Shown here in pieces: positions 46,228 through 57,104 of a DNA stretch of 64,000 nt. The first letter of the stretch is position 1, and each line of letters starts with the position of its first letter. The DNA is taken from positions 111,551,138 to 111,615,137 of the forward strand of contig OV884014.1 in the NCBI GenBank assembly GCA_930367205.1. The letters are read 5' to 3'. Origin of the DNA: Acanthosoma haemorrhoidale (lineage: Eukaryota; Arthropoda; Insecta; Hemiptera; Acanthosomatidae). The position numbers were made by a program, and so were the translations under genes. A model generated the notes under the pieces. That model did no database searches. It was given only the letters and a program-made list of their open reading frames with translations, and was not told where the DNA came from.

Positions 46228-46500
46228 CCTCCACCGTTAAATAATCTTTGTAGAGGAGAGTCTTTTAAAAGAAAAGAAAGAAAAGCATTATTATGAAGTA
46301 CAATCAAAACACTGGTATATACAAATATTAAGAGTTATGAAACTGCATACTACTGGGTCGGGTGTTTATGGACTAGTGTCTTGTGAACAACTGTGAACTG
46401 GAACTAAAGCTGAGACATATGTGAATATGAGAAGGGTTGTTTCAGGAATTGGGAGGGATGCGTTCGCTTACTTAAAAAATAACAAGAAACACCAGTGACT
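46228..46500 (-). mobile_element. LINE-D-like 3' end, inverted copy
   Basis: The reverse complement of 44722-44950, including the 20-bp end GTTAAATAATCTTTGTAGAG. It splits the LINE-B copy whose 3' UTR continues to about 46700. Together with 44722-44950 it makes an inverted pair 1.28 kb apart. Confidence 0.65.
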
Positions 46501-46639
46501 TCCATAAAGTCCCGAGGCAGGTATACACTAGAAGGCGCTTTTAGCCTTATATATAATATTAGGATCACAATATTCTTAGCATTATATAACCAATGACAGA
46601 AAGTGGTCGAACCAGGAAGGTTATAGTTTGTAAGTTCCT

Positions 46640-46700
46640 TCCTTGTAACCCGAAGGTGAGCTCGATCACCTAGTCCTATTTTAGTTTATATAATTTTAAC
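46640..46700 (+). mobile_element. LINE-B 3' UTR, continuation
   Basis: CCGAAGGTGAGCTCGATCAC and CTAGTCCTATTTTAG match the LINE-B 3' UTR at 16230 and 49080. Probably the same insertion as 46085-46215. Confidence 0.6.
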
Positions 46701-47582
46701 CATAGAAAGTATGTTACTTTTTAGTTATGCACTCCTTAAAATGCATATGTTATGTAGTAAAAGGAGCAACCCACTGAAAAGATTATATTCTTTTTTATAA
46801 TAATGATTAAAAAAAAAAAATACTAAATAGGGGTTGAGAAAATAAATAATTAAATACAAAAAAAAATATGTGTATTTTATGCACTCCTTCCTGTTTATGT
46901 ACGACCATCAGCATGACACAATGTAACGAACATTTGAATTCTAAATGCAAAATGATTTGTCTGTCCACCGCATTTTTTTTTTGCTTTATTTTCGTAAGCA
47001 CTTTTATTATTTTCACGATTTAAGAAAGTCCTTTGAGAAAGTCAGCTACAAGATATATTGGGTTCGCAAACGTTTTAAGTACCCCCAGAACTATTAGAGT
47101 TGTCACAGTCGGGTGGGAAAGTGTGAAAGGGTTCGGGTCCGATCTTGTACAAGCGATAACTCATTCAACTTTCTCTATACAATAGTCCGGCTCTCATGAG
47201 GGCTCAAACGTGACGTCATTATTAATATGAGCAGCCCTTACGTCATCAGTGTACAGGTGTGCCTTGTTTCAGGTCTATGTCAATTATTACCTGATAAACT
47301 GCTCAGATTAAGGGATGTTTGCGACAGTCTGATAATTATACCTGTAAACACATGAAAGACTGTGTTTGCATTGCTATGGAAATTTAAAGAATGTTTTTAA
47401 CGATTGAACCGTGCCTATAATGCTTCGAAATGCTATTAGTACGAAGTGATCATTGAAAGATACTTAACTAGAACATACGAACTATTGCTGGCCCGGACGA
47501 ATTATACAAACCACAATCCCATTGCTTAAACTTCATTAGGATCAACGAAACTGAAGAAAACAAGCGCCCTGTAAACCAGACT
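46701..47582. other. Unique sequence, nothing recognised
   Basis: AT-rich to 47030, then moderately GC-raised non-repetitive sequence. The segment AAGTGCTTACGAAAATAAAG, with the CATTTTGCATTTAG region (minus, 46940-47010), recurs near 51640-51700, an unclassified dispersed repeat. Confidence 0.4.
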
Positions 47583-47775
47583 GTAAACAGATCCCCCCCA
47601 TTATATTATTTATTATACAATATGTGAACAAATATTTACAGATTACTCCTCTTGCTGGATGCGCAGGTGCATTCGAAGGAGGGTAGAATTACAACACAAT
47701 ATCTTTTTGAAGTTAACAGGTCAAATAACATACATACAATACTAGGTGATGGGGCTCACCTTCAGTTTGAACAGA
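47583..47775 (-). mobile_element. LINE-B 3' UTR fragment
   Basis: Minus-strand 3' UTR with ATTCTACCCTCCTTCGAATG and CACCTGCGCATCCAGCAAGA, matching 49077-49290. The end AGGTGATGGGGCTCACCTTC resembles the analogous LINE-A motif, so LINE-A and LINE-B share 3' UTR elements. Confidence 0.75.
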
Positions 47776-48429
47776 TGATAATTGCGACATATACGCCTAC
47801 TCATAAATAACCTACATTAAATGCATTATTTAAAGCGATTTCGATACCTCAATTATTATAATATTATTATAAAGTGCTGAAAATTACATAAAAACCATAT
47901 ACAAGCATTGTATCATATACAAGAACAAAAGCATACATTCATATATAATTACTTATAAGAGGTCACATAGCTAAATTTCTTTAAAAATAGTACGTTATTA
48001 ATAAAATAATTTTACTTTCGTATAGTTGTAACACAACTGTTTTAGGTTGAACTTGCATTATATAATTCGCTATGACAACAACAAAATCAACAAAATTAAA
48101 ATTAAATTTACTTGAAAATTAGTTTTACTGTCAAGGTTTCTAGTCAAGACCTCAGAACCTATTTCATATTTAAAGCTGTGAATTCACCCTTTAATATTTA
48201 TACATATTAAATACAATAAAGCAAACAACTTATTTCAAACTTATCCTCACAATACATGTTGTAAATATCCCAACATACGTTTCTCATTGGTTTTTCTTGC
48301 CCAATTCGGTTTTATCGAATTAAATAACTTTTTTTGTTTTAAAAAAAAAAATCCGAATCAGATTTGCAAACCCACGTTCCCGACTAACTTCTTATAATAT
48401 ATATATGTGTATCTATATCACTCTTTCGA

Positions 48430-48990
48430 TTCTTACATGCCAGCACCATAATTCGACTACAGAGCTTCCAGAACAACATCCTGCGCACGGCACTATGGCA
48501 TACCCCTTTTAGCGATATGAATGCTTCCGACATGCAAGAAAAGTTCAAGGTCCCGACCATCACCGAAGCCATCAAAAGAAGGCGCATTAAGTTCTTCGGC
48601 TCGATGAAACATAGTCTAAACCCTCTATTCGAGACATGACACCACCACCACTACCGGCACGATGGCAACTCACAAGATCTGGTAAAGCAGACCAAATGGT
48701 GGACATCACGGCGCTTGTCCCACCAACAACAAGCCTCTAACGGACACCCAACACTGCTATCCGACTAAATAAGACTGCACTACATGCCTAGAGAGACTCT
48801 AGGCCCAGCCAGCAGTGGACTCTCACCACTACCGCAACTATCAACCTCTACCGAGGCTTCCCACACTCCTTAATTCCCTCACACCACCTTCAAGCAGGTG
48901 CTCCTAGTACAAGGATCCGCTCAACCCAAATATCCCTTCATTTTTCCCTCATCCTTAATCTTCTAATTAGAGAGCTTAGAAAAAAATATA
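48430..48990 (+). pseudogene. LINE-E ORF2 C-terminus and 3' UTR
   Basis: Plus strand reads TIIRLQSFQNNILRTALWHT, then MQEKFKVPTITEAIKRRRIK and FFGSMKHSLNPLFET and stop. The pattern (Q-x-FQN-x-LR, VPTI-x-E-x-I-x-R-R-x-I-K-F-F) is the C-terminus of a jockey-like LINE, different from LINE-A, B and C. A GC-raised 3' UTR follows to TTAGAGAGCTTAGAAAAAAA and a (TA)n run. The 5' part is truncated just upstream. Confidence 0.8.
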
Positions 48991-49032
48991 TATATATATA
49001 TGGATATCGACTTCAAAAATTTTAATTTAAAA

Positions 49033-49069
49033 AACTTGATGTGTCTCCGGCAGATGAACTCACCCACCG
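49033..49069 (-). mobile_element. LINE-A micro-fragment
   Basis: A 37-bp piece of the LINE-A coding end (complement of VGEFICRRHIK) directly beside a LINE-B 3' end in the opposite orientation. Confidence 0.7.
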
Positions 49070-49076
49070 AATTAGA

Positions 49077-49290
49077 ACTGGAACATTGTAACCCGAAGGT
49101 GAGCCCCATCACCTAGTCTTGCATATATGTTATTTGTAATTTTAACTTCAAATAGAAAATTTTTATTGTAATTCTACCCTCCTTCAAATGCATCTGCGCA
49201 TGCAGCAAGAGGAGAAATCTGTAAATATTTGTTCACTGGTTTTGTTCATCTATTCCTAAATATGTTAATAAATAAAGGGGTTATAAAAAA
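49077..49290 (+). mobile_element. LINE-B 3' UTR copy
   Basis: From TAACCCGAAGGTGAGCCCCA through CAAATGCATCTGCGCATGCA to AATAAAGGGGTTATAAAAAA with A-rich tail. Well preserved 3' end. Confidence 0.85.
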
Positions 49291-49499
49291 ATAAATTAAA
49301 AAAATCTTTCACCGATTTTTCATCAAATTCTATTTTCCTCGTGGGAATTTAAATAAAATAAGTAGCCATACTTTAGATGCATTGAGAATATTCATGTTTT
49401 AGATTCATTATAGATTCTCGCAAACACAGATTTATCTGCTAACTAAATTGATGTGAAACTTTGGATGATTTGAATTAATTACGATATAACTTCTATGCT

Positions 49500-49575
49500 G
49501 ATTCAGACCTTGTATACAGTGTACCGATGGTACAGGACATGCAAAATGTAATATGTAAATAGATTCGCCTAAGAA
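49500..49575 (+). mobile_element. Old LINE-A 3' UTR fragment
   Basis: A degenerate match to the LINE-A 3' UTR (CCTTGTATACAGTGTACCGA to AAATAGATTCGCCTAAG), directly followed by purine-rich sequence. Confidence 0.6.
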
Positions 49576-49602
49576 AGAGTAAGAAAGAGAAAGAGAGAGA
49601 AA

Positions 49603-49672
49603 AGGAGCACACTGGTGGACGACTCAATATTCCGGAGTTTTTGGTTCGAGTCTGCCAATCTGTTTTTTTTTT
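49603..49672 (+). repeat. tRNA-like SINE with pol III terminator
   Basis: A tRNA-like body (GGAGCACACTGGTGGACGAC) and B-box-like TTGGTTCGAGTCTGCCA are followed within ten bases by a run of ten T, a pol III stop signal. The acceptor stem does not pair, so it is a tRNA-derived retroposon or tRNA pseudogene, not a working tRNA. Confidence 0.4.
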
Positions 49673-49679
49673 CTTCAAC

Positions 49680-51289
49680 TAATAATTATTAAATATTCTG
49701 TTAATTATTTCTACGATGGTGATATATTGTTCTATCTTCCTACGGACAAGATAAAAGTTAAAATATAGTATTGTGCTTCTTGTATTCCCTAGAATAAACA
49801 TCCCTTTGTGGGGAGCGGTCAGAGTAACCGGTCCGTGAAATGTGGAACTATCACAGTTACTCCGGAGCAGATACAAGAGTCAGTCGCTGTGAGGAATTCA
49901 CAGTTCGCGTTAAATAGCAGTCGCAGAGTAAACGGAATCTGCGTTGCGGTCCACCGGCTGTTCCACCCATTAAACACTAGCCCCATTTTTTCTATCTCCT
50001 GTCTCTCTTTTAATGCTTCACAGAATTTCATATTTTATCTTCTTTTTTTCTTTATAGTCATATTTATTTATTTTTATTTTAATCTCACACTAAAACGAAA
50101 GCACGTGAATTTGTTAGTGTTCTTTATTTAATATTTTAAGTATTTTTTTGTGACAGAAGTGCTTTCATCTGACATTAAACGTTGATTTACGCACAAATAA
50201 ATTCTATATAGTTTATAGTATTCAGCGCCAGTTAACGTTTGAGGAGCTCAATTTGAGACATTTTAAAACAGATTTTGTTCTGGAGAAAATCCGTACGTTT
50301 CCTAGCTTCTTTAGTCTTCGACTTTCATTAGAGAAATAAACTCATGTTTTCATCAGGAAGTCTTTCCCTTCTGCCTTCTTGAACAAGGTCTGTGAGAACA
50401 TGTGCAGAGACTGGGCGCATGACAGTGAAGGATACAGTACCCATATGTAGAAGCTGTGCCCTCGTTAGAGACTTGCCCTATTAATTTAACACCTAGAACT
50501 TGAACACCTTGAAGTATATTTCAATCAATATAGTTGAGTAATTATTATTAAGGGTTGTCATTAATACCCACGCAGGCGGTTCATTAGGAAAATCCTGCTC
50601 GGACCCTGTAAGCATACGATTAAGCGGAGCAGCTTGTAATTGCATATCGATTAATCACCGGGCCTACACTATCGATACACCTACATAGAGATATCGGATA
50701 CACTAATGATACATGCAATATATGTGGCCATGCTGCAGATTGCGGGTAGAAAACGAACGGTAGCCACAGAGTGTGGGCAGTGTGGGTCTGATCCTCTGCT
50801 CTCGCTAACTCTATGTATTATGCATATAATACATTGTATATTTATCGGACATATTCCATATATTATGCACTGTGGGACGAGCTTGAGCAAGCTTGTGGGA
50901 TATCTACGCTCACTAATCTGCTCTATATCGACTTTAAGATCTCTGAGGCAATCTCATGGCTTCAAGTTCTTAAAGTGGATACCTGACCCTTCAACAATGT
51001 CCGTCTTAGTAGGCCGTTGCGTATGGGCTGTTTAGGGTAGGGTAGAATAGGTAAAGATTTAGGCACATTGACCCGATGAAGGCGGTTGAAATGGACGCGA
51101 GCATGAACGCATTTTCCTAATAATACACTTAACAAAAGATAAAAAATAAGAATGAATATATATGAAAAAAATAGTTTCTAAAATATAATTAATTTATTAT
51201 AAACTCTATGATTGAAATTTAGCAGGTAAAATATTTAAAAGATTGGAATAACTATTGTTAAATCACCAAGTATTTATACATTGCATTGT
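49680..51289. other. Unique sequence, nothing recognised
   Basis: GC-raised patches at 49800-49990 and 50340-51100, without repeats. Frames 49808-50131 and 50706-51035 (plus) are open, but their C-terminal halves are low-complexity or unrecognised and no splice or start context is seen. Confidence 0.4.
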
Positions 51290-51432
51290 AATTTACACGT
51301 CAATCTGTTATTGTTATGTAACCCAACATTCTTCGAATGCATCAGCGCATCGCAGAATCAGGAGAAATTTGTAAATTGAAATTTTGTAAATTGTTAAAAA
51401 ATGTTATAATTAATTAAAGGGGTTTAGAAAAA
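51290..51432 (+). mobile_element. Degenerate LINE-B 3' UTR
   Basis: TTCGAATGCATCAGCGCATC, then AGGAGAAATTTGTAAATTG and AATTAAAGGGGTTTAG align with LINE-B, with gaps. An older copy. Confidence 0.7.
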
Positions 51433-52023
51433 AAATTGTTAAATAATAATACATATATTATTAAATTTTTACCATTATTTTATCAATATTTGAACTAATC
51501 ATCATTTTAGCCTCGTTAGAGGATGGCTAAAAAGTGAAATTTACTTTAAAATGGGTTTTTTATCTGGCGTAGTTAACCCCTGGCACTTTCGGTTCTCCCG
51601 ATGCCTAAATCGTGAAAATTATAATTTATTATTGAAAGTGCTTACGAAAATAAAGGAAAAAAAAATGCGGTGGACAGACAAGTCATTTCGCATTTAGAAT
51701 TCAACTTACACCACCGTAAAAAGGACCAAGATATTAAGAGTTGAAACAAAACTAAATTAGTAAAATGGCCAAGTCAGAAATGAAAGAAACAAAATGGCTG
51801 ATTGGTTTATAAATCTTTTCGAAACTTATCGACATACCAAACAAATCGGTGAAGTGGGGAATAGGCTGTTTTACTTCGATTCTAATGTACCTGAGACCTG
51901 AGTATTTAGTAGGTGAAAGTATTTAGTATTTATCTGTCTCATAATTTTTCAATAGGTATTTAGGTATTTTATGACTATTCAACCACTTTGCTCATTGATT
52001 TCATGATTAGAGCATTGCTTCTA

Positions 52024-52140
52024 TGTTTTAGTTTCGTTGGTTTCCAAGACATTCGCTGTTTTAGTGTCGTTGGTTTCCATGACATTCGCTGTTTTAGTGT
52101 CCTTGGTTTCCAAGACATTCGCTGTTTTAGTGTTGTTAAT
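52024..52140 (-). repeat. 33-bp tandem repeat coding an 11-aa repeat
   Basis: About 3.5 units with 33-bp period (unit TTAGTGTCGTTGGTTTCCAT + GACATTCGCTGTT). Because 33 is a multiple of three, the minus frame 52187-51975 is open throughout as TLKQRMSWKPT repeated. No recognised protein has this repeat; it may be a chance open minisatellite. Confidence 0.75.
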
Positions 52141-52802
52141 TCGTAACTGGGTTTCATTGCTGGTTTTATTGAGAATAAATTGCTCATTGAAACGTAAGGA
52201 TTGAATAGTTTCGCTTTAACTAGGTCAATTAGCTCGACCGTTTGATTCGTTACAAATAGTTCTTCTGAAGTTTAACTCCAGCACTAGCAAGTACAGGGGC
52301 CTCTAATCAAACTACTATTTTAAGACTCGGGCAAGGCATGACTTCAATACCGACAAGGCACTTCATCTCATATCGGCACAGACCGTGGCTAAATTAAATT
52401 ATCGAAATAAACTATCTTTCTCCCCATCGTGGAGAATGTGATGAAAATAAACTGGAAGGCGGGTAGAATGAGATATTGTCATTAGAGCAGGCTGGATAGA
52501 ACAGGTGCCTTATCTTCCAGGCAGGCTCTGCGACGTTCCAGGCTTTTAACTCATTTTTATATCGGCGCCGATGGCTATCGGGAATTAGCCGAGTCCGGGG
52601 CTGTACTTTACGAGCTTCTGCTAAATTGAAAACTTGCTTTATCGCCTCCTGTCCTTATTACTCCAGTAACGATATTTAAGCAACTTTTTTTTTTGCGCGC
52701 CCCCATCGCCGGCTTTATGGGGTTAGGCGGGAGAATATTGAATCAGTCCACCCTTCCTATTTGCATATTTCACCATTTTCCGCTCATCAGGTCTCGTTCG
52801 TC
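52141..52802. other. Unique sequence, GC-raised with POU octamer
   Basis: 52440-52800 is non-repetitive and GC-raised, with palindromic ATCGGCGCCGAT and a perfect POU octamer ATTTGCATA (about 52759). Possible enhancer; no gene. Confidence 0.35.
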
Positions 52803-53835
52803 CGCTCGTAAGTAATTGTAACTAGCCTAACTACTAGTCAATGAAGCCTTCATACAATATTTATGAAGTGTATTTATTCACTTTATGTAGTTACGTTGAT
52901 ATTATTAAGAGGTTAGCTTGGCTTGTATCAGCTGATGATGAATTATTTCTCCATTTAGAGTTTATAGAGTTTATTGTTCCAGGTGCACAGGGGGTTTCCC
53001 CACTTCTCAACTCACCTTTATAGTATAGGCCATGTGATCTAAATTTTTTCTTAAATTAAACTCTATTTTGGACGCTTCTAATAGGTCCAAGCATTCAACA
53101 GTTGCCATAGCATACTGCAACAGTTGTGGGTGTGTTTCCTGGATTTTTTAAAGTGGGAACTATGGCGCAAAATAATTATGGCCTATTAATCTCCGAAACT
53201 GCTTATATTTCATATCATAAGAACATTTATTAGGACCAGCAATAAGAAATAAAAAAAAAGTAGTAATTTATATTGTGCTCCTGTTGCAATTATTGCAATA
53301 AACTCGAGAATGTTAGTTTTATAATGCTAAGAACAAGGGGTTGAGGAGAACTGTATGCCTGCCTCGTGACATTGGAAGTCACTGATGGGTCCTGTTATTT
53401 TTAAGTAAGCAGCCGAAACCCTCCTTACTTCCCTTACTCCCTACTTCCCAGAACTATCCTTTTCTTATACATATATGTCTCAGCTTTAACCCCAGACCCC
53501 ACTTGTGCCTAGACATGCCACCCAGTATGTGTTTTGCTTGTACTTCATAATAAAGCTTTTCTTTCTTTTCTTTTAAAAGACTCTCTAACTGTTGATCTGA
53601 AGTGATCAATAATTTCGAGTCACGGCTATGAAAATATTAGAAATACTATCATTTTTAATTATAAATTATATATTTTTAAGAAAATTAATGGCAAGATAGC
53701 AAAACATTATTCATAAAGAATGAGTTAACTATACAATTTAGAACTGGATACTTAAGTTGACCACTGTACTACTTAACACTAAAATTCATATCTTGAACAT
53801 GGTATTGAAAGTTAGTATTGCTATGAAAATACGCT
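52803..53835 (+). repeat. Repeat-F copy 1
   Basis: Direct repeat of 57105-58080: AGTAATTGTAACTAGCCTAA, GGTTAGCTTGGCTTGTATCA, TTCAACAGTTGCCATAGCAT, CAACAGTTGTGGGTGTGTTT, then the far-end AAATACTATC and AGTTAGTATTGCTATGAAAA segments. It lacks the roughly 180 bp at 57350-57525 and contains a LINE-D end (53392-53586) that copy 2 lacks. No coding potential. Family unknown. Confidence 0.8.
53392..53586 (+). mobile_element. LINE-D-like 3' end nested in Repeat-F
   Basis: From GGGTCCTGTTATTTTTAAGT to TTTTAAAAGACTCTC; interrupts Repeat-F copy 1. Unlike 44722-44950 it lacks the extra CTCTACAAAGATTATT before AACTGTTGA. Confidence 0.7.
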
Positions 53836-53886
53836 TACTAAAACGTGAAATATACGTTTTTAAATTTAAGTTTTATATTTTAGATT

Positions 53887-54535
53887 ATTCCAAGTTCATG
53901 AAATTCCATAGTAACCTATCCAATCACCCTAATCCCCTAGCACAGTCATTGCACTGCACCACTCATCCCTATAATCCTCCTCGGAGACTAAAACGGCAGT
54001 GGCTCGTGACCTGCTGTAAATGCGTGACAGTGGGAGTCCTGGCAATAGCCATGGCTCCAATCATGTCCTGAGCGTATGTGGCTCTCGCGCTCTTCGTCTG
54101 CCTCCACTACCTCGTATCCAGTGACGCTGCTGACGGAGAAGCATGAGGGACTTCCCAACACTGCGCTTCGTCTTTTGCATGCGAGGGAGGTGGCAACCAT
54201 GTATACTTGGGAGGTCTCTGGGCTGTTTGTAAGTATAGTATGAATGAGCGAGTGAATGGCAGGCTCCCCGACAGTGGGAGTCCTGACAATGGTCTGTTTC
54301 TCCAATCATGGCCTGAGCATATGTGGCTCTCACGCTCTTGGTTAGCCTCCACAAGTTCGTGGGGGACTTCCCAAGACTCCCTCTTTCGCATGCGAGTGAG
54401 GTGACATGTGGTTTTGGGAGGCCTCTGGGCTTTTTGTAAATACTGTATGAATGAGAACATTTATCTCAATTACTTATTGCCTAATGAGGCAGATTGTAAT
54501 TATAGCACAATAAAGAAGTTATATATATAAAAAAA
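53887..54535 (+). mobile_element. LINE-C 3' end, partly duplicated
   Basis: Two overlapping 3' UTR blocks in tandem: 53887-54262 (from the ORF end SKFMKFHSNLSNHPNPLAQS) and 54270-54535 (restarting at CGACAGTGGGAGTCCTGAC). The second ends in AATAAAGAAGTTATATATAT and an A run of about 15. The first block is almost identical to 59840-60230, including rare substitutions (CTTCGTCTGCCTCCACTACC), so the two loci are sister copies. Confidence 0.9.
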
Positions 54536-56079
54536 AAAAAAATTTAGATCCCGTCAATGTGGAGTTTCCGTGAATTCTAGTAATGCGCAGTAAGGTCTTA
54601 GTGACTATTATACTCGGAGAGTCTCCAGCTGCCTGGTACAGTTATACACTACCTGGCATATGTCAATCAGCCCATAAGAATTAGACTCACCCTCGTCAGG
54701 GGGCGTTGTGCGCTTAAGAAGATTACGAGGGGGGGTGGAGGTTCGTGACCGCAGGCACCTGTTGTCCGCCCCCCTCGCCGTAAGACTTCAACTACATCCT
54801 CTGTCAAAGGAAATCCTTTTCCGGACAGTTTCGGTTTGTACCATCGGAGTACAAAGTCGTTGGGGATATGGGGTGGTTAGCTGTTACCTGGCAGACGAGC
54901 ATACAAAGGAATTACTCCGTCGGTGTCGAATTTCTTTAAATGCTTGCCAGTCAAGTGATGAAAATAGACACGCTACATCGACACAATAATGCCCAGTTTT
55001 TTGTTCCTAGCAGAGTTCTCATCAGCCACATTGAAATCACTGGTTTCGCAATGTACTAGTAGAGATGTAGTGCAGGCTTTTAGAAATTTGTATCAAGGTG
55101 ACACTGGGTCCTTCCTGGGAGCTGGGAGCCTTCCCAGTCCCTGGTAGAGATTCATATCGGGAAGATAGTGCATTCGTCCAGGGTCGATCAGTTGCTCAGT
55201 ATCAACTTACACCACGACTCTGCCAGTTATATAACTTTTCATTTCAAATCTATAACCATTCTTCCCCTAAATAAATATCTGTACCACATGAAACAATTGC
55301 TATACAATTATATTCTGCTATTTTATTTATAGTAAATAATAAATGTATCTAAGTAGAACTTTGCATAGAGGATATTGTTAAGACACCATCAGCAGCTTAA
55401 ACTAGGTAAAAAAAAAGATTAGTTTTGTACTTCTTAATCATATCACGACCATATTTAAACAGATTACAAACTATCAAGGCCTCAGCGAACGGTCCCTCGG
55501 GATAGAAAACATTTCTAAAAAAAAGTATTAAACCCTTTCAAGACTGCGGTTGTTATCACTTCCAGTTGCCTGGAATGTTTCCCATACAACGGTCCCACAC
55601 TTTCTATCCTCTGTCCGCAGTGCATCGGAGTAAGTTGACAAAATAAATCAACTGTTATTAAACGCTGGGAATTTCCATACGACGTGGCTGTACAGTTAGT
55701 CATTCCCTCAGGCTAAGGCAAAGGAATAATTATCAATAGAGCTATCTCTCCCGAGGGAAGAGGGAAAATGCATCGTAGCTGTCATGTTCGACATTAATGC
55801 CCTCATGCAAATGAATCTTAACAAGGATTTGCGCAATGTATACGACGCAATAGCGAGATAAACACCGTCGAGAAAGTATCGAGTTATCCTTCACTGAGTT
55901 ATTTTTCATCGCGTACGGACAGACTGACAGGCGGGGGGGGGGTACAAAGCACGAACAGAAAAAAACAGACAAAAAACTAAACGATGGCGATGACAAATGA
56001 CGTTTTAAAGTGCCCTAAAACGACATTTAAACGCTAAGCCGACAGCAGGAACTAATAGTTATTTGAATAGTAGACTCAC
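54536..56079. other. Unique sequence upstream of candidate minus-strand intron start
   Basis: Non-repetitive, moderately GC-rich at 54690-55230 and 55500-56080, unlike the flanking repeat fields. A minus-strand GACGAGG/GTGAGT donor at about 54685 has an acceptor-like TTTCCTTTGACAG 126 bp upstream, but all frames between have stops. Confidence 0.4.
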
Positions 56080-56190
56080 CATGGCAGCTGCTGCGACTAG
56101 AACTGATCGACACTCGATGATGGACTAGAAGGTATCTGCAGACAAGTAGCAGATATATCCGATATCGCACTGGCTGCTAGCAGAGGGGTC
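56080..56190 (-). other. Candidate first exon: Kozak ATG, then splice donor
   Basis: On the minus strand GCAGCAGCTGCCATG is followed at once by GTGAGT (56079-56074). The ATG (56082-56080) has an excellent context (GCTGCCATGG). If spliced, coding would leave in phase 0 after the initiator Met; if unspliced, the frame stops after seven codons. An Inr-like TCAGTT lies 22 bp upstream, very close for a 5' UTR, so the true transcription start may be farther up. The right boundary given is nominal. Supported only by motif quality. Confidence 0.3.
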
Positions 56191-56261
56191 TTTCCCACGC
56201 CAATCGTGAGTATAGCTTATTGCACCCTGGCAGAATGTGCAGTGTCAATGCAACTGCGCAG

Positions 56262-56316
56262 TAGATGCTACAATGGCGTTCACACGGAGCATTACGTTTA
56301 AGAAAACTTTTCTTTA
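56262..56316 (+). repeat. Repeat-F far-end fragment
   Basis: ATGCTACAATGGCGTTCACA then CGGAGCATTACGTTTAAGAA resembles the far end of Repeat-F copy 2 (58022-58075: GCTGCAATAACGCTCACACG then GAGCATCACC). It lies immediately left of the fold-back element, while Repeat-F copy 2 begins immediately right of it. Confidence 0.55.
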
Positions 56317-57100
56317 CATTAAATTCAAACAAATAAATTTTTAACAAGTTTTTGTTTCAAATGAATGAAGAAATCACCCTCCTTAACAACAACATTTTGC
56401 CATCTAGTATGGAAATTTTCAATGCCGGACCGATAAAAATCAATTGGTTACTGAACAAAATATCTGGAGATGGCATTTTGGACATCATCCAAATTGCGAA
56501 TTTTTTTTAGCGATCAGAATAAATTGAAATCCGATGGCGCAATAGCGAGTATGGTGGGTGAGGCTGGAGACGAAAAATGGGTCCTCTATGATAATGCAAA
56601 AATCTCTCTCCGCATGAATCGGCACGAAGTACAGCTAATCCAGGTTTACACTCCAAAATGGCGCTTGTGTGTTTGATGGAGTATTCGCGGGGTCGTTCAT
56701 TTTGAAGTGCTGCAACCTGAATGCTGTCCTTTTTTGTGAACAATGGGATCGAGTAAATCAATCTTTAATTTTAACAGTGCTCAGCGATTGTCAACAGAAG
56801 GCGTTATTTTGAAACACGATAATGCAAGATCGCACTGTGCAAGACGAACATGGAAAAAACTTACGAATTGGGAAGTATTGCCTCACCATATTCGTCCAAA
56901 ATGCCATCTCCACATATTTTGCTCAAAGACCAATTGACTTTTATCAATCTGGCATTGAACATTTTCACACTAGATGACAAAAGGTTGTTGATAACGAGGG
57001 TGATTTCTTCTTTGATTAAAAACAAAAACTTGTTAACAATTTATTTGTTTGAATTTATAATGTAAAAAAAACGACATTACTTTCTGGTCCCCCTAATATA
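56317..57100. mobile_element. Second fold-back mariner derivative
   Basis: Same mariner family and 3' end as 36504-37273. The left arm (about 56317-56560) is inverted and carries PHPPYS on the minus strand. The right arm (about 56740-57100) carries GVILKHDNARSHCARRTWKK on the plus strand, with the D-N-A-R-x-H second catalytic motif, and ends in the terminal repeat CTTTCTGGTCCCCCTAATATA. Between the arms is a plus-strand transposase centre: GDEKWVLYDNAKISLRMNR, then CVWWSIRGVVHFEVLQPE. The outer left terminal repeat is missing. It is inactive, with stops and frameshifts. Confidence 0.85.
56550..56940 (+). pseudogene. Mariner transposase central and C-terminal part
   Basis: Readable in pieces: GDEKWVLYDNAK (first catalytic Asp in the D-E-x-W motif), WWSIRGVVHFEVLQPE, a short unaligned stretch, ILKHDNARSHCARRTWKK (second Asp) and WEVLPHHIRPKCHLHIF, where the PPYSPDLAPSDYH-type segment with the third Asp is ruined. 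The N-terminal DNA-binding half is absent and is replaced by the inverted 3' arm. Several frameshifts. Confidence 0.82.
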
Positions 57101-57104
57101 ATCG

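Noticed and set aside
54558..54830. Minus-strand exon with acceptor TTTGACAG and donor GTGAGT
   Set aside because: All three frames between the two sites contain stops. It could only be an untranslated exon, for which there is no other support.
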